The translations under genes were made by a program, and so were the position numbers. A model generated the notes under the pieces. The model searched no databases and was not told where the DNA came from. It saw only the letters and a program-made list of their open reading frames with translations. DNA of 64,000 nt from an uncultured Olsenella sp. (GTDB taxonomy: Bacteria > Actinomycetota > Coriobacteriia > Coriobacteriales > Atopobiaceae): contig CAKUIF010000005.1 of assembly GCA_934660915.1 (NCBI GenBank), positions 62,001 through 126,000 on the forward strand. The letters are read 5' to 3'. The number at the start of each line of letters is the position of its first letter. Within the stretch, counting starts at the first letter, position 1. Shown here piece by piece: positions 1-7,897 of the stretch.

Positions 1-179
1 TCGGAGACCTTGACGTCGAGGCCGGCGTCGGCCGCCGCCATGGCCAGAAGCGACCCCGCCAGGATGGTGCCCTGGCCGCCGACGCCCACGAGGAGCACGG
101 TGAGGGTGCGGTCGAGCTCGATCTTCTCGCCGGAGGCGATGACCTCGGCGCTCTTCTCGCTAGCTGTGAAGTGAGGCAT
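1..179 (-). CDS. iorB: Indolepyruvate:ferredoxin oxidoreductase beta subunit, N-terminal part
   Basis: Only the first 59 codons lie in the window; the gene runs off the left edge. The visible protein carries the GVGGQGTILAG motif typical of the gamma/beta domain of 2-oxoacid:ferredoxin oxidoreductases. In this family IorB pairs with IorA to convert indolepyruvate and other aryl-pyruvates plus CoA into aryl-acetyl-CoA and CO2, reducing ferredoxin in the cytoplasm. The ATG at 179 follows the iorA stop by two bases, so the two are translationally coupled and share one minus-strand operon with the CoA ligase upstream. Identity is strong from the motif plus the neighbouring iorA; the C-terminal half cannot be judged. 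Confidence 0.9.
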   Translation of the reverse strand, partial: MPHFTASEKSAEVIASGEKIELDRTLTVLLVGVGGQGTILAGSLLAMAAADAGLDVKVS

Positions 180-181
180 GC

Positions 182-1948
182 TTACTCGCCTTTCTGGATG
201 CAGCCGAAGGGGCAGGACTGGACGCACTGGTTGCAGCCGATGCACTGGTTGGGGTCGATGACGGCCAGCTCGTCCTCGTCGCGGCCGAGGGCGGGGCAGC
301 CGATCTGGATACAGGTGCCGCATCCCTGGCAGCCCTCGATCACGGGCTGCGGGCGGCGGCTGCGGTCGATCAGGCGGCACGGCGAGCGGAACACCAGCAC
401 CGAGAGCTTGTCGGTGTGGGCGACGGCCTCCTCGAGCGCCTGGCGGATCTTTCCGGCGTCCTGGGAGTCGACCAGCGTGACCTCGTCGACGCCGAGCGCG
501 CGGCAGAGCTCAACGATGTCGAGCGGCTTGCCGGCGGGAACCTCCAGCGGCGACACGCCGCGGGCCTGCTCGTCCAAGGTCACGCCGTTGCAGGGGTTGC
601 CCTGCGCGCCGGTCATGGCGGTGGTGCGGTTGTCGAGGATGCACAGGGTGCCCTTGCCGCCGTTGTAGACGGTGCCGAGCAGGCTCGTGATGCCGGAGTG
701 GGCGAAGGTGGAGTCGCCGATCACGCCGACGACGGGGCGGCCGGTGCGCTCGGCGGCGCCGGCGAGCTCCATGCCGTGGGCCATCGAGAGCGAGGCGCCC
801 ATGTCGATGACGGAGTCGACGGCGCGGAAGGGGGCTACGGCGCCCAGGGTGTAGCAGCCGATGTCGCCGGTAACGATGGCGTTCATCTCGCGGAGCTGCA
901 CGTAGACCAGGCGGTGCGGGCAGCCGGAGCAGAACGCGGGCGGACGGGCCGGCAGGTCCTGCGCAGGCGCGGGGTGGGGCGGCTCGGCCAGGCCGAAGGC
1001 GGCGCGGATGTGGGTGGGTCGGATCTCGCCGCCGCGAGGCAGGGCGCCCGCGGGGGGCACGCTGACCTCGACGCCCATGGCGCGGACCTTCTCGGTGAAG
1101 TAGGTGCAGGTCTCCTCGACCACGTAGAGCTTGTCGACGCTGGCCGCGAACTCGGCGATCTTCGCCGGCGGCAGGGGCCAGGTGAGGCCGAGCTTGAGCG
1201 TGGAGGCCTCGGGCAGCGCCTCGCGCACGTGGGTGTAGAGCGCGCCGGCGCAGATGACGCCCACGGAGGGGTCGCGCATCTCGACGCGGTTGAGCTCGGT
1301 CTGCTCGGCGAAGGCCACGAGGGCGTCCTCGCGCTCGTCGGTGACGGCGCGGCGGCGCACCGCCATGGCGGGCATCATGACGAACTTGCCGATGTTGCTC
1401 GCATACGGCCGCGGCTCGACCTCGGCACGCTCGCCGTCGACGTCGACCATGGTGCGGGTGTGCGCGACGCGCATGGTCTCGTGCAGCATGACGGGGGTGT
1501 CGAAGCGCTCGGAGAGCTCGAAGGCCTGCTTGGACATCTCGTAGGCCTCCTGCGAGTCGCAGGGGTCCAGGCACGGGATGCGCGCGAAGCTCGCGTAGTA
1601 GCGCGAGTCCTGCTCGTTCTGCGACGAGTAGCAGGACGGGTCGTCCGCCACGAGGAGCACGAGGCCCCCGTTCACGCCGGTGTTGGCCGCGCTCATGAAG
1701 GGGTCGGCCGCGACGTTCAGACCCACGTGCTTCATGGCTGCGAACGCGCGGACGCCTCCCATGGCGGCGCCCAGGGCGACCTCGAGGCCGACCTTCTCGT
1801 TGGGCGCCCACTCGCAGTAGACGCCGTCCTTCTTTACCAGGTTCTCCAGGGCCTCGGTCGACGGCGTGCCGGGGTATCCGGACCCCACCGCGCAGCCGGC
1901 CTCCCAGACGCCCTGGGCGATGGCCTCGTTTCCGCTCAGAAGCTGCAT
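182..1948 (-). CDS. iorA: Indolepyruvate:ferredoxin oxidoreductase alpha subunit
   Basis: This 588-residue protein has the full IorA architecture. The N-terminal pyrimidine-binding domain carries GNEAIAQG and SGYPGTPSTE, a central TPP/Mg site carries GDIGCYTLG followed by the GDSTFAHSG stretch, and the C-terminal ferredoxin-like tail has two cysteine clusters (CQGCGTCIQIGCP and CIGCNQCVQSCP) expected to bind 4Fe-4S clusters. Known family reaction: oxidative decarboxylation of aryl-pyruvates to aryl-acetyl-CoA with ferredoxin reduction. A clear ribosome site (AAGGAGAGG) precedes the ATG. It sits 46 bp downstream of an acyl-CoA ligase gene and is coupled to iorB, so the operon probably disposes of transaminated aromatic amino acids. 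The length is normal for IorA. Confidence 0.96.
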   Translation of the reverse strand: MQLLSGNEAIAQGVWEAGCAVGSGYPGTPSTEALENLVKKDGVYCEWAPNEKVGLEVALGAAMGGVRAFAAMKHVGLNVAADPFMSAANTGVNGGLVLLVADDPSCYSSQNEQDSRYYASFARIPCLDPCDSQEAYEMSKQAFELSERFDTPVMLHETMRVAHTRTMVDVDGERAEVEPRPYASNIGKFVMMPAMAVRRRAVTDEREDALVAFAEQTELNRVEMRDPSVGVICAGALYTHVREALPEASTLKLGLTWPLPPAKIAEFAASVDKLYVVEETCTYFTEKVRAMGVEVSVPPAGALPRGGEIRPTHIRAAFGLAEPPHPAPAQDLPARPPAFCSGCPHRLVYVQLREMNAIVTGDIGCYTLGAVAPFRAVDSVIDMGASLSMAHGMELAGAAERTGRPVVGVIGDSTFAHSGITSLLGTVYNGGKGTLCILDNRTTAMTGAQGNPCNGVTLDEQARGVSPLEVPAGKPLDIVELCRALGVDEVTLVDSQDAGKIRQALEEAVAHTDKLSVLVFRSPCRLIDRSRRPQPVIEGCQGCGTCIQIGCPALGRDEDELAVIDPNQCIGCNQCVQSCPFGCIQKGE

Positions 1949-1994
1949 GCGCTTCTCCTCTCCTTATGTGTCCGCTCGCGCCGAGGTCGCGACG

Positions 1995-3635
1995 CTAGCG
2001 GCGGTTCTCGTAATCGACCAGGCTCGCGGCGCCGTACTTGGCGCGCAGGGCCGGCTTCTCTATCTTGCCCGTGGGGTTGCGCGGCACGTGCGCAAAGATG
2101 ACCTTGCGCGGGCGCTTGTAGCGCGGAAGCCCCAGGCAGAACTTCTCGATGTCCTCCTGCGTGACGGGCGCCGCGTCGGGCTTGAGCTCGATGATGGCGC
2201 ACGAGATCTCGCCCAGGCGCTCGTCGGGGATGCCGATGACGGCGACGTCCTGGATGGCGGGGTGGCCCATGAGGTAGTCCTCGATCTGGACGGGGTAGAT
2301 GTTCTCGCCGCCCATGATGATGACGTCCTTCTTTCTGTCGACGAGCCAGTAGAAGCCGTCGGCGTCCTGGCGCGCCATGTCGCCGGTGTGCAGCCACCCG
2401 TCGATCAGGGTCTCGGCCGTGGCGGCGGGGTCTTTGTAGTAGCAGTCCATGAGACCGGGGCCCTTGACGCACAGCTCGCCGACCTCGCCGGGCTCCACCT
2501 CGGCGCCCTTCTCGTCGACGATCCTGCACTCCCAGCGGTATCCGGGCACGCCGATGGCGCCCACGTGGTCGACGTTGTCCACGCCGAGGTGGACGCAGCC
2601 CGGGCCCATGGACTCGGAAAGGCCGTAGTTGGTGTCGTATTGCTGGTTGGGGAAGACCGCAAGCCAGCGCTCGACCAGGCTCTTGGGCACGGGCTGGGCG
2701 CCGATGTGCATGAGGCGCCACTGGTCGAGGTGGTAGTCGGCCAGGTTCACGCGGCCCTCCTCGATGGCGACGAGGATGTCCTGGGCCCAGGGAACGAGCA
2801 GCCACACGATGGTGCAGCGCTCGTCCGAGGCGGTCTGCAGGATGGTTTTGGGCGAGACGCCGCGCAGAAGCACGCCGCGGCCGCCGGCCAGCAGGCTGCC
2901 CATCCAGTGCATGCAGGCGCCCGTGTGGTAGAGCGGCGGGATGCAGAGGAACACGTCGTCGGCGGTCTGGCCGTGGTGGGCCTGCTCCATCTCGGCGGCC
3001 TGGGTGAGGCTCTCGTGGTTGTGGAGGATGGCCTTGGGGAAGCCGGTCGTGCCCGAGCTGAAGTAGATCGCCGCGTCCTCGTGCGCGTCCAGGGCGACCA
3101 TCGGGTCGGAGGAGGAGCACAGCGAGACGAGCTCGTAGTAGGGCTCGGCCCAGGTCGGGCAGTCGTCGCCCACGTAGAACAGGAGCCTGCCGGGGGCCAC
3201 GCGCTCGGCGATCTCCTCGACGCGGCCGATGAACTCGGGGCCGAAGACGAGGATGTCGACGTCGGCCTTGTCCATGCAGTACTCGATCTCGTCCGCGGAG
3301 TAGCGGAAGTTGAGCGGCACCACGGTGGCGCCGGACTTGAGGGCGCCGAAGTAGATGGGCAGCCACTCGATGCAGTTGTAGAGCAGGATGGCGACCTTGT
3401 CGTCCTTGCGGACCCCGCGCGAGAGCAGCAGGTTGGCAAAGCGGTTGGCCTTCTCGTCAAAGACGGCCCAGGTCATCTCGCGGCGGAACGGCTGCTCGTC
3501 GGTGGTCTCGACGAGGTCGTAGTCGCGCCAGGTTATGTGGCGGTTCTCGTGGCGCTCGGGATTGACCTCCACGAGCGCGGTTTCGCAGGGCCGCTCAGCC
3601 GCGTTCGCGCGCAGCATGTCGACAATGGTGTTCAC
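1995..3635 (-). CDS. AMP-forming acyl/aryl-CoA ligase (ANL superfamily)
   Basis: The protein has 546 residues. It shows the ANL core: a phosphate-binding loop YFSSGTTGFPKA, the YGLSES motif, the hinge and Asp region WLHTGDMA, the DRKKDVIIMGGENIYP segment and the C-terminal catalytic lysine in PTGKIEKP. Such enzymes activate a carboxylate to an acyl-AMP and then to an acyl-CoA. The substrate is not readable from sequence and automatic naming as a long-chain fatty-acid ligase would be a guess. Being the first gene of an operon with iorA and iorB suggests that it interconverts aryl-acetyl-CoA and aryl-acetate, possibly in the ATP-yielding direction; that is inference. The ATG at 3635 is the first in-frame start before a long GC-rich gap. 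Confidence 0.88.
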   Translation of the reverse strand: MNTIVDMLRANAAERPCETALVEVNPERHENRHITWRDYDLVETTDEQPFRREMTWAVFDEKANRFANLLLSRGVRKDDKVAILLYNCIEWLPIYFGALKSGATVVPLNFRYSADEIEYCMDKADVDILVFGPEFIGRVEEIAERVAPGRLLFYVGDDCPTWAEPYYELVSLCSSSDPMVALDAHEDAAIYFSSGTTGFPKAILHNHESLTQAAEMEQAHHGQTADDVFLCIPPLYHTGACMHWMGSLLAGGRGVLLRGVSPKTILQTASDERCTIVWLLVPWAQDILVAIEEGRVNLADYHLDQWRLMHIGAQPVPKSLVERWLAVFPNQQYDTNYGLSESMGPGCVHLGVDNVDHVGAIGVPGYRWECRIVDEKGAEVEPGEVGELCVKGPGLMDCYYKDPAATAETLIDGWLHTGDMARQDADGFYWLVDRKKDVIIMGGENIYPVQIEDYLMGHPAIQDVAVIGIPDERLGEISCAIIELKPDAAPVTQEDIEKFCLGLPRYKRPRKVIFAHVPRNPTGKIEKPALRAKYGAASLVDYENRR

Positions 3636-4078
3636 GGGCCTCCCCTCCGGGTGCGGCGCGCCTCCCTATGGCGCGCGACCTCTAAATCATACGCAGGTGG
3701 CGGGCACAGGGCCCGGCGCATCGGCAAGCGGGCGCATGGGCCTGCCCGCCGCCGCGGCGCCGTCCAAGTATAAAGTGGGCGGTCCGCGCGCGGGCCGGCG
3801 GAGACTCGACAATTGATGCGCACGACACATGCTTGGGTGCGCGGCGCCGCGCGCGGCGGACGGGGCAAGAAGTGCGTCCTGCCGGCTGTTGTGCCTAGCC
3901 TTGTGCCAAGCCGCTGGGACAAGGAGATGCGACGAGCCGCCGGTGCGAGCCGCTGCGGCAGGCCGCCCACCGGAGCGGCGCCCGCCGCCCGCCGAGCCGC
4001 CCGCGGTCCGCGGGCGCGAGCCCGCGCCGCGCGGGAACGCTGAACATATAAGTTTTTTCTTCAAAACGGGAGGGCGCC
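3636..4078. other. Divergent intergenic region, 443 bp, GC-rich
   Basis: The gap separates the divergent ligase operon (minus) and the DUF2804 gene (plus), so both promoters should lie here. A minus-strand minus-10-like TATACT is at 3767-3772, but no good minus-35 box pairs with it. On the plus strand CATATAAG at 4045-4052, followed by six T, is the best minus-10 candidate for 4079. Compact GC palindromes occur at 3998-4016 (9-bp arms) and 4021-4035. Short open frames exist here but have no ribosome site or recognisable motif, and I do not call them. Confidence 0.5.
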
Positions 4079-5164
4079 ATGCAGACCCAGGGGCAGGACC
4101 GCGCAGACGGCCGCGCGCACGACCACCGCATCCAAATGACGGGCAACCTGCTCGACGGCCAGGGGCGCCTGCGCGAGGCGGGCTTCGCCTGCGCGCCGCC
4201 GTTCCTCTACAACCGCGAGGACATCGCCGAGCCCGCCTGGCGCATCAAGGACTGGGACTACTACCTCGTCAACGACGGCGACTTCGCCCTCGCGCTCACG
4301 TTCTCCGACCCCGGCTATCTGGGCCTTGTCTCGGCGAGCGTCATGGACTTCGCCGCGCGGACGTTCAAGACCACGAGCGAGGTCGTGCCCTTCACCTTCG
4401 GGTCCTTCCGCCTGCCGCGCCGCTCCTCCCGAGGCGACGTCAGCTGGTCGAACTCCCGCTGCCGCGTCGAGTGGCACCATGTGGGCGCAGGCGGGCGGGC
4501 CCGCCGGCTCTCGTTCTTCATGGCGCGCTTCGACGGCGACAGCGACCTCGAGGCCGAGCTCTACCTCGACCGGGAGCCCGCCGACTCCATGGTCATCGCG
4601 ACGCCGTGGGCCGAGGACCCGGCGGCCTTCTACTACAACCAGAAGATCATCGGCATGCGCGCCCGCGGCGGCTTCCGCGTAGGCGGCCTCTTCCACGAGT
4701 TCGACGCGTCGGACGCGCTCGGCCTGCTCGACTGGGGCCGCGGCGTGTGGACCTACGAGAACACCTGGTACTGGGCGGCGGCCCAGGGCTACCAGGACGG
4801 CCGCCTCGTCGGCCTCAACCTCGGCTACGGCTTCGGCGACACCTCGGCGGCCAGCGAGAACATGGCCTTCGTCGACGGCGTCTGCCACAAGCTGCACCTC
4901 GTCGACTTCGGGATCCCGCGCCGCGCCGACGGCACCTACGACTATCTCGCGCCCTGGCACATGACCGACGACGAGGGGCGCCTCGACCTCGTCTTTGCGC
5001 CCCAGATCGACCGCACCGACAACATCGACGTGGCTAACGTTATCGTAAGCAAACAGCACCAGGTCTTCGGCCTGCTCACTGGTAAGATTGTCCTCGACGA
5101 CGGCTCGGAGCTGCGCGTTCGCGACCTACGCGGCAGCGCCGAGCACATCTACAACCGTTACTAG
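4079..5164 (+). CDS. DUF2804 family protein
   Basis: The 361-residue protein matches the pattern of DUF2804. An N-terminal LLDGQGRLREAGFA segment precedes a Trp-rich stretch (RIKDWDYYLV) and later lipocalin-like or beta-rich segments, including the DWGRGVWTYENTWYWA motif and a YGFGDTSAASENM segment. The family has no established biochemical role that I can name with confidence; its beta-rich composition recalls carotenoid-hydratase or lipocalin-like folds. No signal peptide or membrane segment is visible, so it is probably cytoplasmic. A GGGAGGG ribosome site lies just before the ATG. It stands alone between the ligase operon and the two-component system. An inverted repeat beginning 17 bases after its stop may also serve as its terminator. 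Confidence 0.8.
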   Translation: MQTQGQDRADGRAHDHRIQMTGNLLDGQGRLREAGFACAPPFLYNREDIAEPAWRIKDWDYYLVNDGDFALALTFSDPGYLGLVSASVMDFAARTFKTTSEVVPFTFGSFRLPRRSSRGDVSWSNSRCRVEWHHVGAGGRARRLSFFMARFDGDSDLEAELYLDREPADSMVIATPWAEDPAAFYYNQKIIGMRARGGFRVGGLFHEFDASDALGLLDWGRGVWTYENTWYWAAAQGYQDGRLVGLNLGYGFGDTSAASENMAFVDGVCHKLHLVDFGIPRRADGTYDYLAPWHMTDDEGRLDLVFAPQIDRTDNIDVANVIVSKQHQVFGLLTGKIVLDDGSELRVRDLRGSAEHIYNRY

Positions 5165-5180
5165 TCGCGCCGTCGGACAG

Positions 5181-5220
5181 GCCCTTCTTTCCAGCCTGCC
5201 CGGCCGCGGGAAAGAAGGGC
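5181..5220 (+). promoter_or_regulatory. Hairpin sequestering the ribosome site of the response regulator
   Basis: GCCCTTCTTTCC (5181-5192) and GGAAAGAAGGGC (5209-5220) are perfect 12-base complements with a 16-base loop. The 3' arm is the purine-rich ribosome site for the ATG at 5223, so when folded in RNA the site would be blocked. The hairpin also lies only 17 bases after the stop of the DUF2804 gene. A transcription-terminator role is possible, but there is no T tract after it. Confidence 0.6.
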
Positions 5221-5222
5221 GC

Positions 5223-5897
5223 ATGCGAAGGCTGCTCGTGGTGGAGGACGACCCCGCGATCCGCGAGGGGCTCTGCGAGCTTCTTGCCCGCAACGGCTAC
5301 GCGCCCGCGTCGATAGACGATTTCGGGGACGTTGCGGCCCAGATCCTCGATGTGGCGCCCGACCTCGTGCTTCTGGACCTCAACCTGCCCGGAGTGGACG
5401 GCGGCTACGTGTGCCGCGAGGTCCGCGCCGCGAGCGGGGTGCCCATCATCGCCGTGACGAGCCGCGACACCGACATGGACGAGCTCGTCACGCTGGCCGC
5501 CGGCGCCGACGACTTCGTGGCCAAGCCCTACAACGAGCAGGTCCTTCTTGCCCATGTGGCCGCCGTGCTCAAGCGCACCTACGGGGACGTTGCCGCCGCG
5601 GCGGCGCGCATCGAGCATCGCGGCGTCGTGCTCGACACGACCCGCTGCGAGGTCTCCTACCAGGGTAAATCCGCCGAGCTCACCAAAAACGAGCTGCGGA
5701 TTCTCGCGCTTCTGATGCGCGGCGCGGGCTCGGTCGTGAGCCGCCAGCGCATCCAGGAGGAGCTCTGGGAGTCCTGCGACTTCGTCGACGACAACACCCT
5801 TACCGTGAACATCAGCCACCTGCGCCAGACGCTCGCCGGCATCGGCGTGGCCGACCTCATTGCCACGCGCCGCGGGCTCGGCTACATCGTGGAGTAG
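5223..5897 (+). CDS. OmpR-family response regulator (Bce-type)
   Basis: The product has 224 residues. The N-terminal receiver domain (MRRLLVVEDDPAIREGL) has acidic Asp9 and Asp10, the phospho-acceptor Asp52 in LLDLNLPG and a conserved Lys in FVAKPYN. The C-terminal winged helix carries ELTKNELRILALLM and a tyrosine-containing end RRGLGYIVE, as in OmpR/PhoB DNA-binding domains. The ATG at 5223 is chosen over an upstream in-frame start at 5088 because the receiver domain starts there and GAAAGAAGG precedes it. It is followed 12 bp later by a short histidine kinase and then by an ABC pair. This is the gene order of BceRS-BceAB modules, which sense and resist cell-wall-active peptides. Confidence 0.9.
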   Translation: MRRLLVVEDDPAIREGLCELLARNGYAPASIDDFGDVAAQILDVAPDLVLLDLNLPGVDGGYVCREVRAASGVPIIAVTSRDTDMDELVTLAAGADDFVAKPYNEQVLLAHVAAVLKRTYGDVAAAAARIEHRGVVLDTTRCEVSYQGKSAELTKNELRILALLMRGAGSVVSRQRIQEELWESCDFVDDNTLTVNISHLRQTLAGIGVADLIATRRGLGYIVE

Positions 5898-5909
5898 GCG
5901 AGGAGGGCC

Positions 5910-6959
5910 GTGGAGTACCGACTTGCCGACTACCTGCGCGACCGCGCGCCCTCCGCCGCCGTCGCGGGCGCGGGGCTCGCCGTGGTCGCGCTCATGCTCC
6001 TGGCCGCGGGCATGCCGAGCCGGGCGTGCGCGGCGGTGTGCGGGGTCGTGGCCGCCTCGGGCGCGCTCGCGGGCGGGCTTGACTATCTGCGGCGGCGCAG
6101 GTACTACCGCAGGCTCGCCGCCTTGGCGGAGGGGCTCGCGCGCGAGGGCCGCGCCTACCTGGCGGCCGAGCTCGCCGAGGAACCGGCCTGCGCCGAGGAG
6201 CGCGTGTTCCAGGAGGCGCTGAGGCTCGGGTCGAAGTCGATGGCCGACGAGCTCGCGCGCATGCGCGCCGACCAGCGCGCCTACCGCGACTACGTCGAGA
6301 CCTGGGTGCACGAGGTGAAGACGCCCATCGCCGCCGCGCGCCTGGCCGCCGCCAACGACCCCTGTCCCGTCGCAGAGGCGATGGACGTCGAGCTCGGCCG
6401 CGTCGAGGGCTTCGTTGACCAGGCGCTCTACTACGCGCGCAGCACGTCGGTGGACCGCGACTTCCAGGTTCGCGAGGTCGTGCTCGCCGACGTGGCGCGC
6501 GCCGCCGTACGCAGCTGCGCCCGAACGCTCATCGACGCCGGCGTGGCGCCCGAGCTCACCGACCTCGACCTCACCGTGCGCGCCGACCCCAAGTGGCTCG
6601 AGTTCTGCGTGCGCCAGCTGCTCGTCAACGCGGCCAAGTACCGGCGCGACGCGAACGCGCTGGCGGGCGAGCCCGCGCGCGTGAGGCTGTGGGCGCGCAG
6701 GCGCCAGACGGGGCTCGACGCGTGGGAGACGGAGCTTTTCGTGGAGGACAACGGCGTCGGCATCCCCGCGTGCGACCTCGCGCGCGTGTGGGACCGCGGC
6801 TTTACCGGCGAGAACGGCCGGCGCTACGCGCGCTCCACCGGCATCGGCCTCTACCTCGTGCGCGAGCTCTGCGCAAAGATGGGCCTCGGCGTGTCGTGCG
6901 ACTCGGAGCCGGGCGCCTGGTCGCGCGTGTCCGTCACCTTCCCCGACTCCTCCCGCTGA
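5910..6959 (+). CDS. BceS-like intramembrane-sensing histidine kinase
   Basis: The 349-residue kinase starts with GTG behind AGGAGGG. Two membrane helices at about residues 17-34 and 38-58 have almost no loop between them, the mark of BceS-type kinases that do not sense ligand directly but read the state of the partner ABC transporter. The dimerisation helix has the phospho-acceptor His134 in WVHEVKTPIAAAR; this W-H-x-x-K-T-P pattern is typical of the group. The ATPase domain shows LVNAAKYRR (N box), EDNGVGIP (G1) and GFTGENGRRYARSTGIGLYL (F and G2 boxes). It probably phosphorylates the response regulator encoded 12 bp upstream. Confidence 0.9.
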   Translation: MEYRLADYLRDRAPSAAVAGAGLAVVALMLLAAGMPSRACAAVCGVVAASGALAGGLDYLRRRRYYRRLAALAEGLAREGRAYLAAELAEEPACAEERVFQEALRLGSKSMADELARMRADQRAYRDYVETWVHEVKTPIAAARLAAANDPCPVAEAMDVELGRVEGFVDQALYYARSTSVDRDFQVREVVLADVARAAVRSCARTLIDAGVAPELTDLDLTVRADPKWLEFCVRQLLVNAAKYRRDANALAGEPARVRLWARRRQTGLDAWETELFVEDNGVGIPACDLARVWDRGFTGENGRRYARSTGIGLYLVRELCAKMGLGVSCDSEPGAWSRVSVTFPDSSR

Positions 6960-7063
6960 CCTGCTTTTTCAGCCTGCCTGATTTTGCGGTCTGAAATAGC
7001 AGGTGGGCGCAACCTTGCGGGAACGTAAGGCTGCGCTCACCTGGGGCTATGGTGGGCGCAGCC
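6959..7063 (+). promoter_or_regulatory. Leader with three mutually exclusive helices ahead of the BceA-like gene
   Basis: Helix 1 pairs 6959-6972 with 6991-7004 (13 of 14). Helix 2 pairs 7001-7018 with 7025-7042 (15 Watson-Crick, 2 wobble, 1 mismatch). Helix 3 pairs 7029-7041 with 7051-7063 (12 plus one wobble). Helices 1 and 2 share 7001-7004 and helices 2 and 3 share 7029-7041, so neighbouring helices cannot coexist. Read as DNA, GGTGGGCGCARCC occurs at 7002-7014 and 7051-7063 with its complement between them, which could be repeated binding sites for the response regulator. No T tract marks a classical terminator. Confidence 0.5.
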
Positions 7064-7114
7064 GCCGCGCGGGAGTATGGTCGTGACCTGAAAACGCAAA
7101 GGAAAGGAAGCACC

Positions 7115-7897
7115 TTGGCTTCTAACCCCCAAAACCAGCCCGTGCTGCGACTCGAGGCCGTCGAGAAGTACTACGGCGGAAGCGACAACGTGACCCGCGC
7201 CCTCGACGGTGTGAGCATGACCGTCGGCTCCGGCGAGTTCGTAGCCGTCATGGGCCCCTCCGGCTCCGGCAAGACCACCCTGCTCAACTGCGTCTCTACC
7301 ATCGACCGTCCGACCGCGGGCAACATCTACGTCGACGGCGTCGACGTCACGACCCTGCGCCACGCCGACCTCGCGCGCTTCCGCCGCGAGCGCCTCGGCT
7401 TCATCTTCCAGGACTCGAACCTGCTCGACACCCTGACGGCCCGCGAGAACATCGCCTTGGCGCTCACCATCAACCGTGTGCCCCCGCGCGAGGTCGCGAT
7501 CCGCGTGACCGACGTCGCCCGTCGTCTCCAGATCGAGGAGGTCCTCGACAAGATGCCGCACGAGATGTCGGGCGGCCAGCGCCAGCGCGTCGCCGCGGCC
7601 CGTGCCATCGTGTGCGACCCCTCGCTCGTGCTCGCCGACGAGCCCACGGGCGCCCTCGACTCGAAGAACTCCCGCCGCCTGCTCGAGAGCCTGACTGAGC
7701 TCAACGCCTCGGGCGCCACCATCATCATGGTCACGCACGACTCGTTCGCCGCGAGCTACGCCGGCCGCGTCGTCTTTATCAAGGACGGCCGCGTCTGGAG
7801 CGAGCTCGTCCGCGGATCCAAGACCCGCCGCCGCTTCTTCGACGAGGTCATGGACACCGTGAGCTTCCTCGGCGGGGAGGGTCCCGATGCTGATTAA
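7115..7897 (+). CDS. BceA-like ABC transporter ATP-binding protein
   Basis: The 260-residue ATPase starts with TTG at 7115 behind AAAGGAAAGGAAG; an upstream in-frame ATG at 7049 lacks a ribosome site and would place the leader helices in coding sequence. It has the Walker A GPSGSGKT (residues 47-54), a Q-loop FQDSNLLDTL, the signature MSGGQRQRVAAARA, Walker B LVLADEPTGALD and the switch histidine in MVTHDSF. This is the MacB/LolD/BceA class that powers FtsX-fold permeases. It overlaps the permease gene by 11 bases. With the kinase and regulator upstream it should form a peptide-antibiotic detoxification and sensing complex in the membrane. Confidence 0.93.
   Translation: MASNPQNQPVLRLEAVEKYYGGSDNVTRALDGVSMTVGSGEFVAVMGPSGSGKTTLLNCVSTIDRPTAGNIYVDGVDVTTLRHADLARFRRERLGFIFQDSNLLDTLTARENIALALTINRVPPREVAIRVTDVARRLQIEEVLDKMPHEMSGGQRQRVAAARAIVCDPSLVLADEPTGALDSKNSRRLLESLTELNASGATIIMVTHDSFAASYAGRVVFIKDGRVWSELVRGSKTRRRFFDEVMDTVSFLGGEGPDAD

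Noticed and set aside
416..2101. Long open frames on the plus strand opposite iorA and the ligase, and many similar antisense frames elsewhere
   Set aside because: They are by-products of high GC third positions: low-complexity Arg/Ala/Gly-rich translations without motifs or ribosome sites, overlapping genes with clear family motifs.
3813..4043. Possible small gene of 76 codons in the gap before the DUF2804 gene
   Set aside because: No ribosome site, Arg/Ala-rich composition, and overlap with other open frames on both strands and with the promoter area.
7049..7114. Upstream ATG as start of the BceA-like ATPase
   Set aside because: No ribosome site, and the extra residues do not resemble the family. 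The TTG at 7115 has a strong AAAGGAAAGGAAG site.
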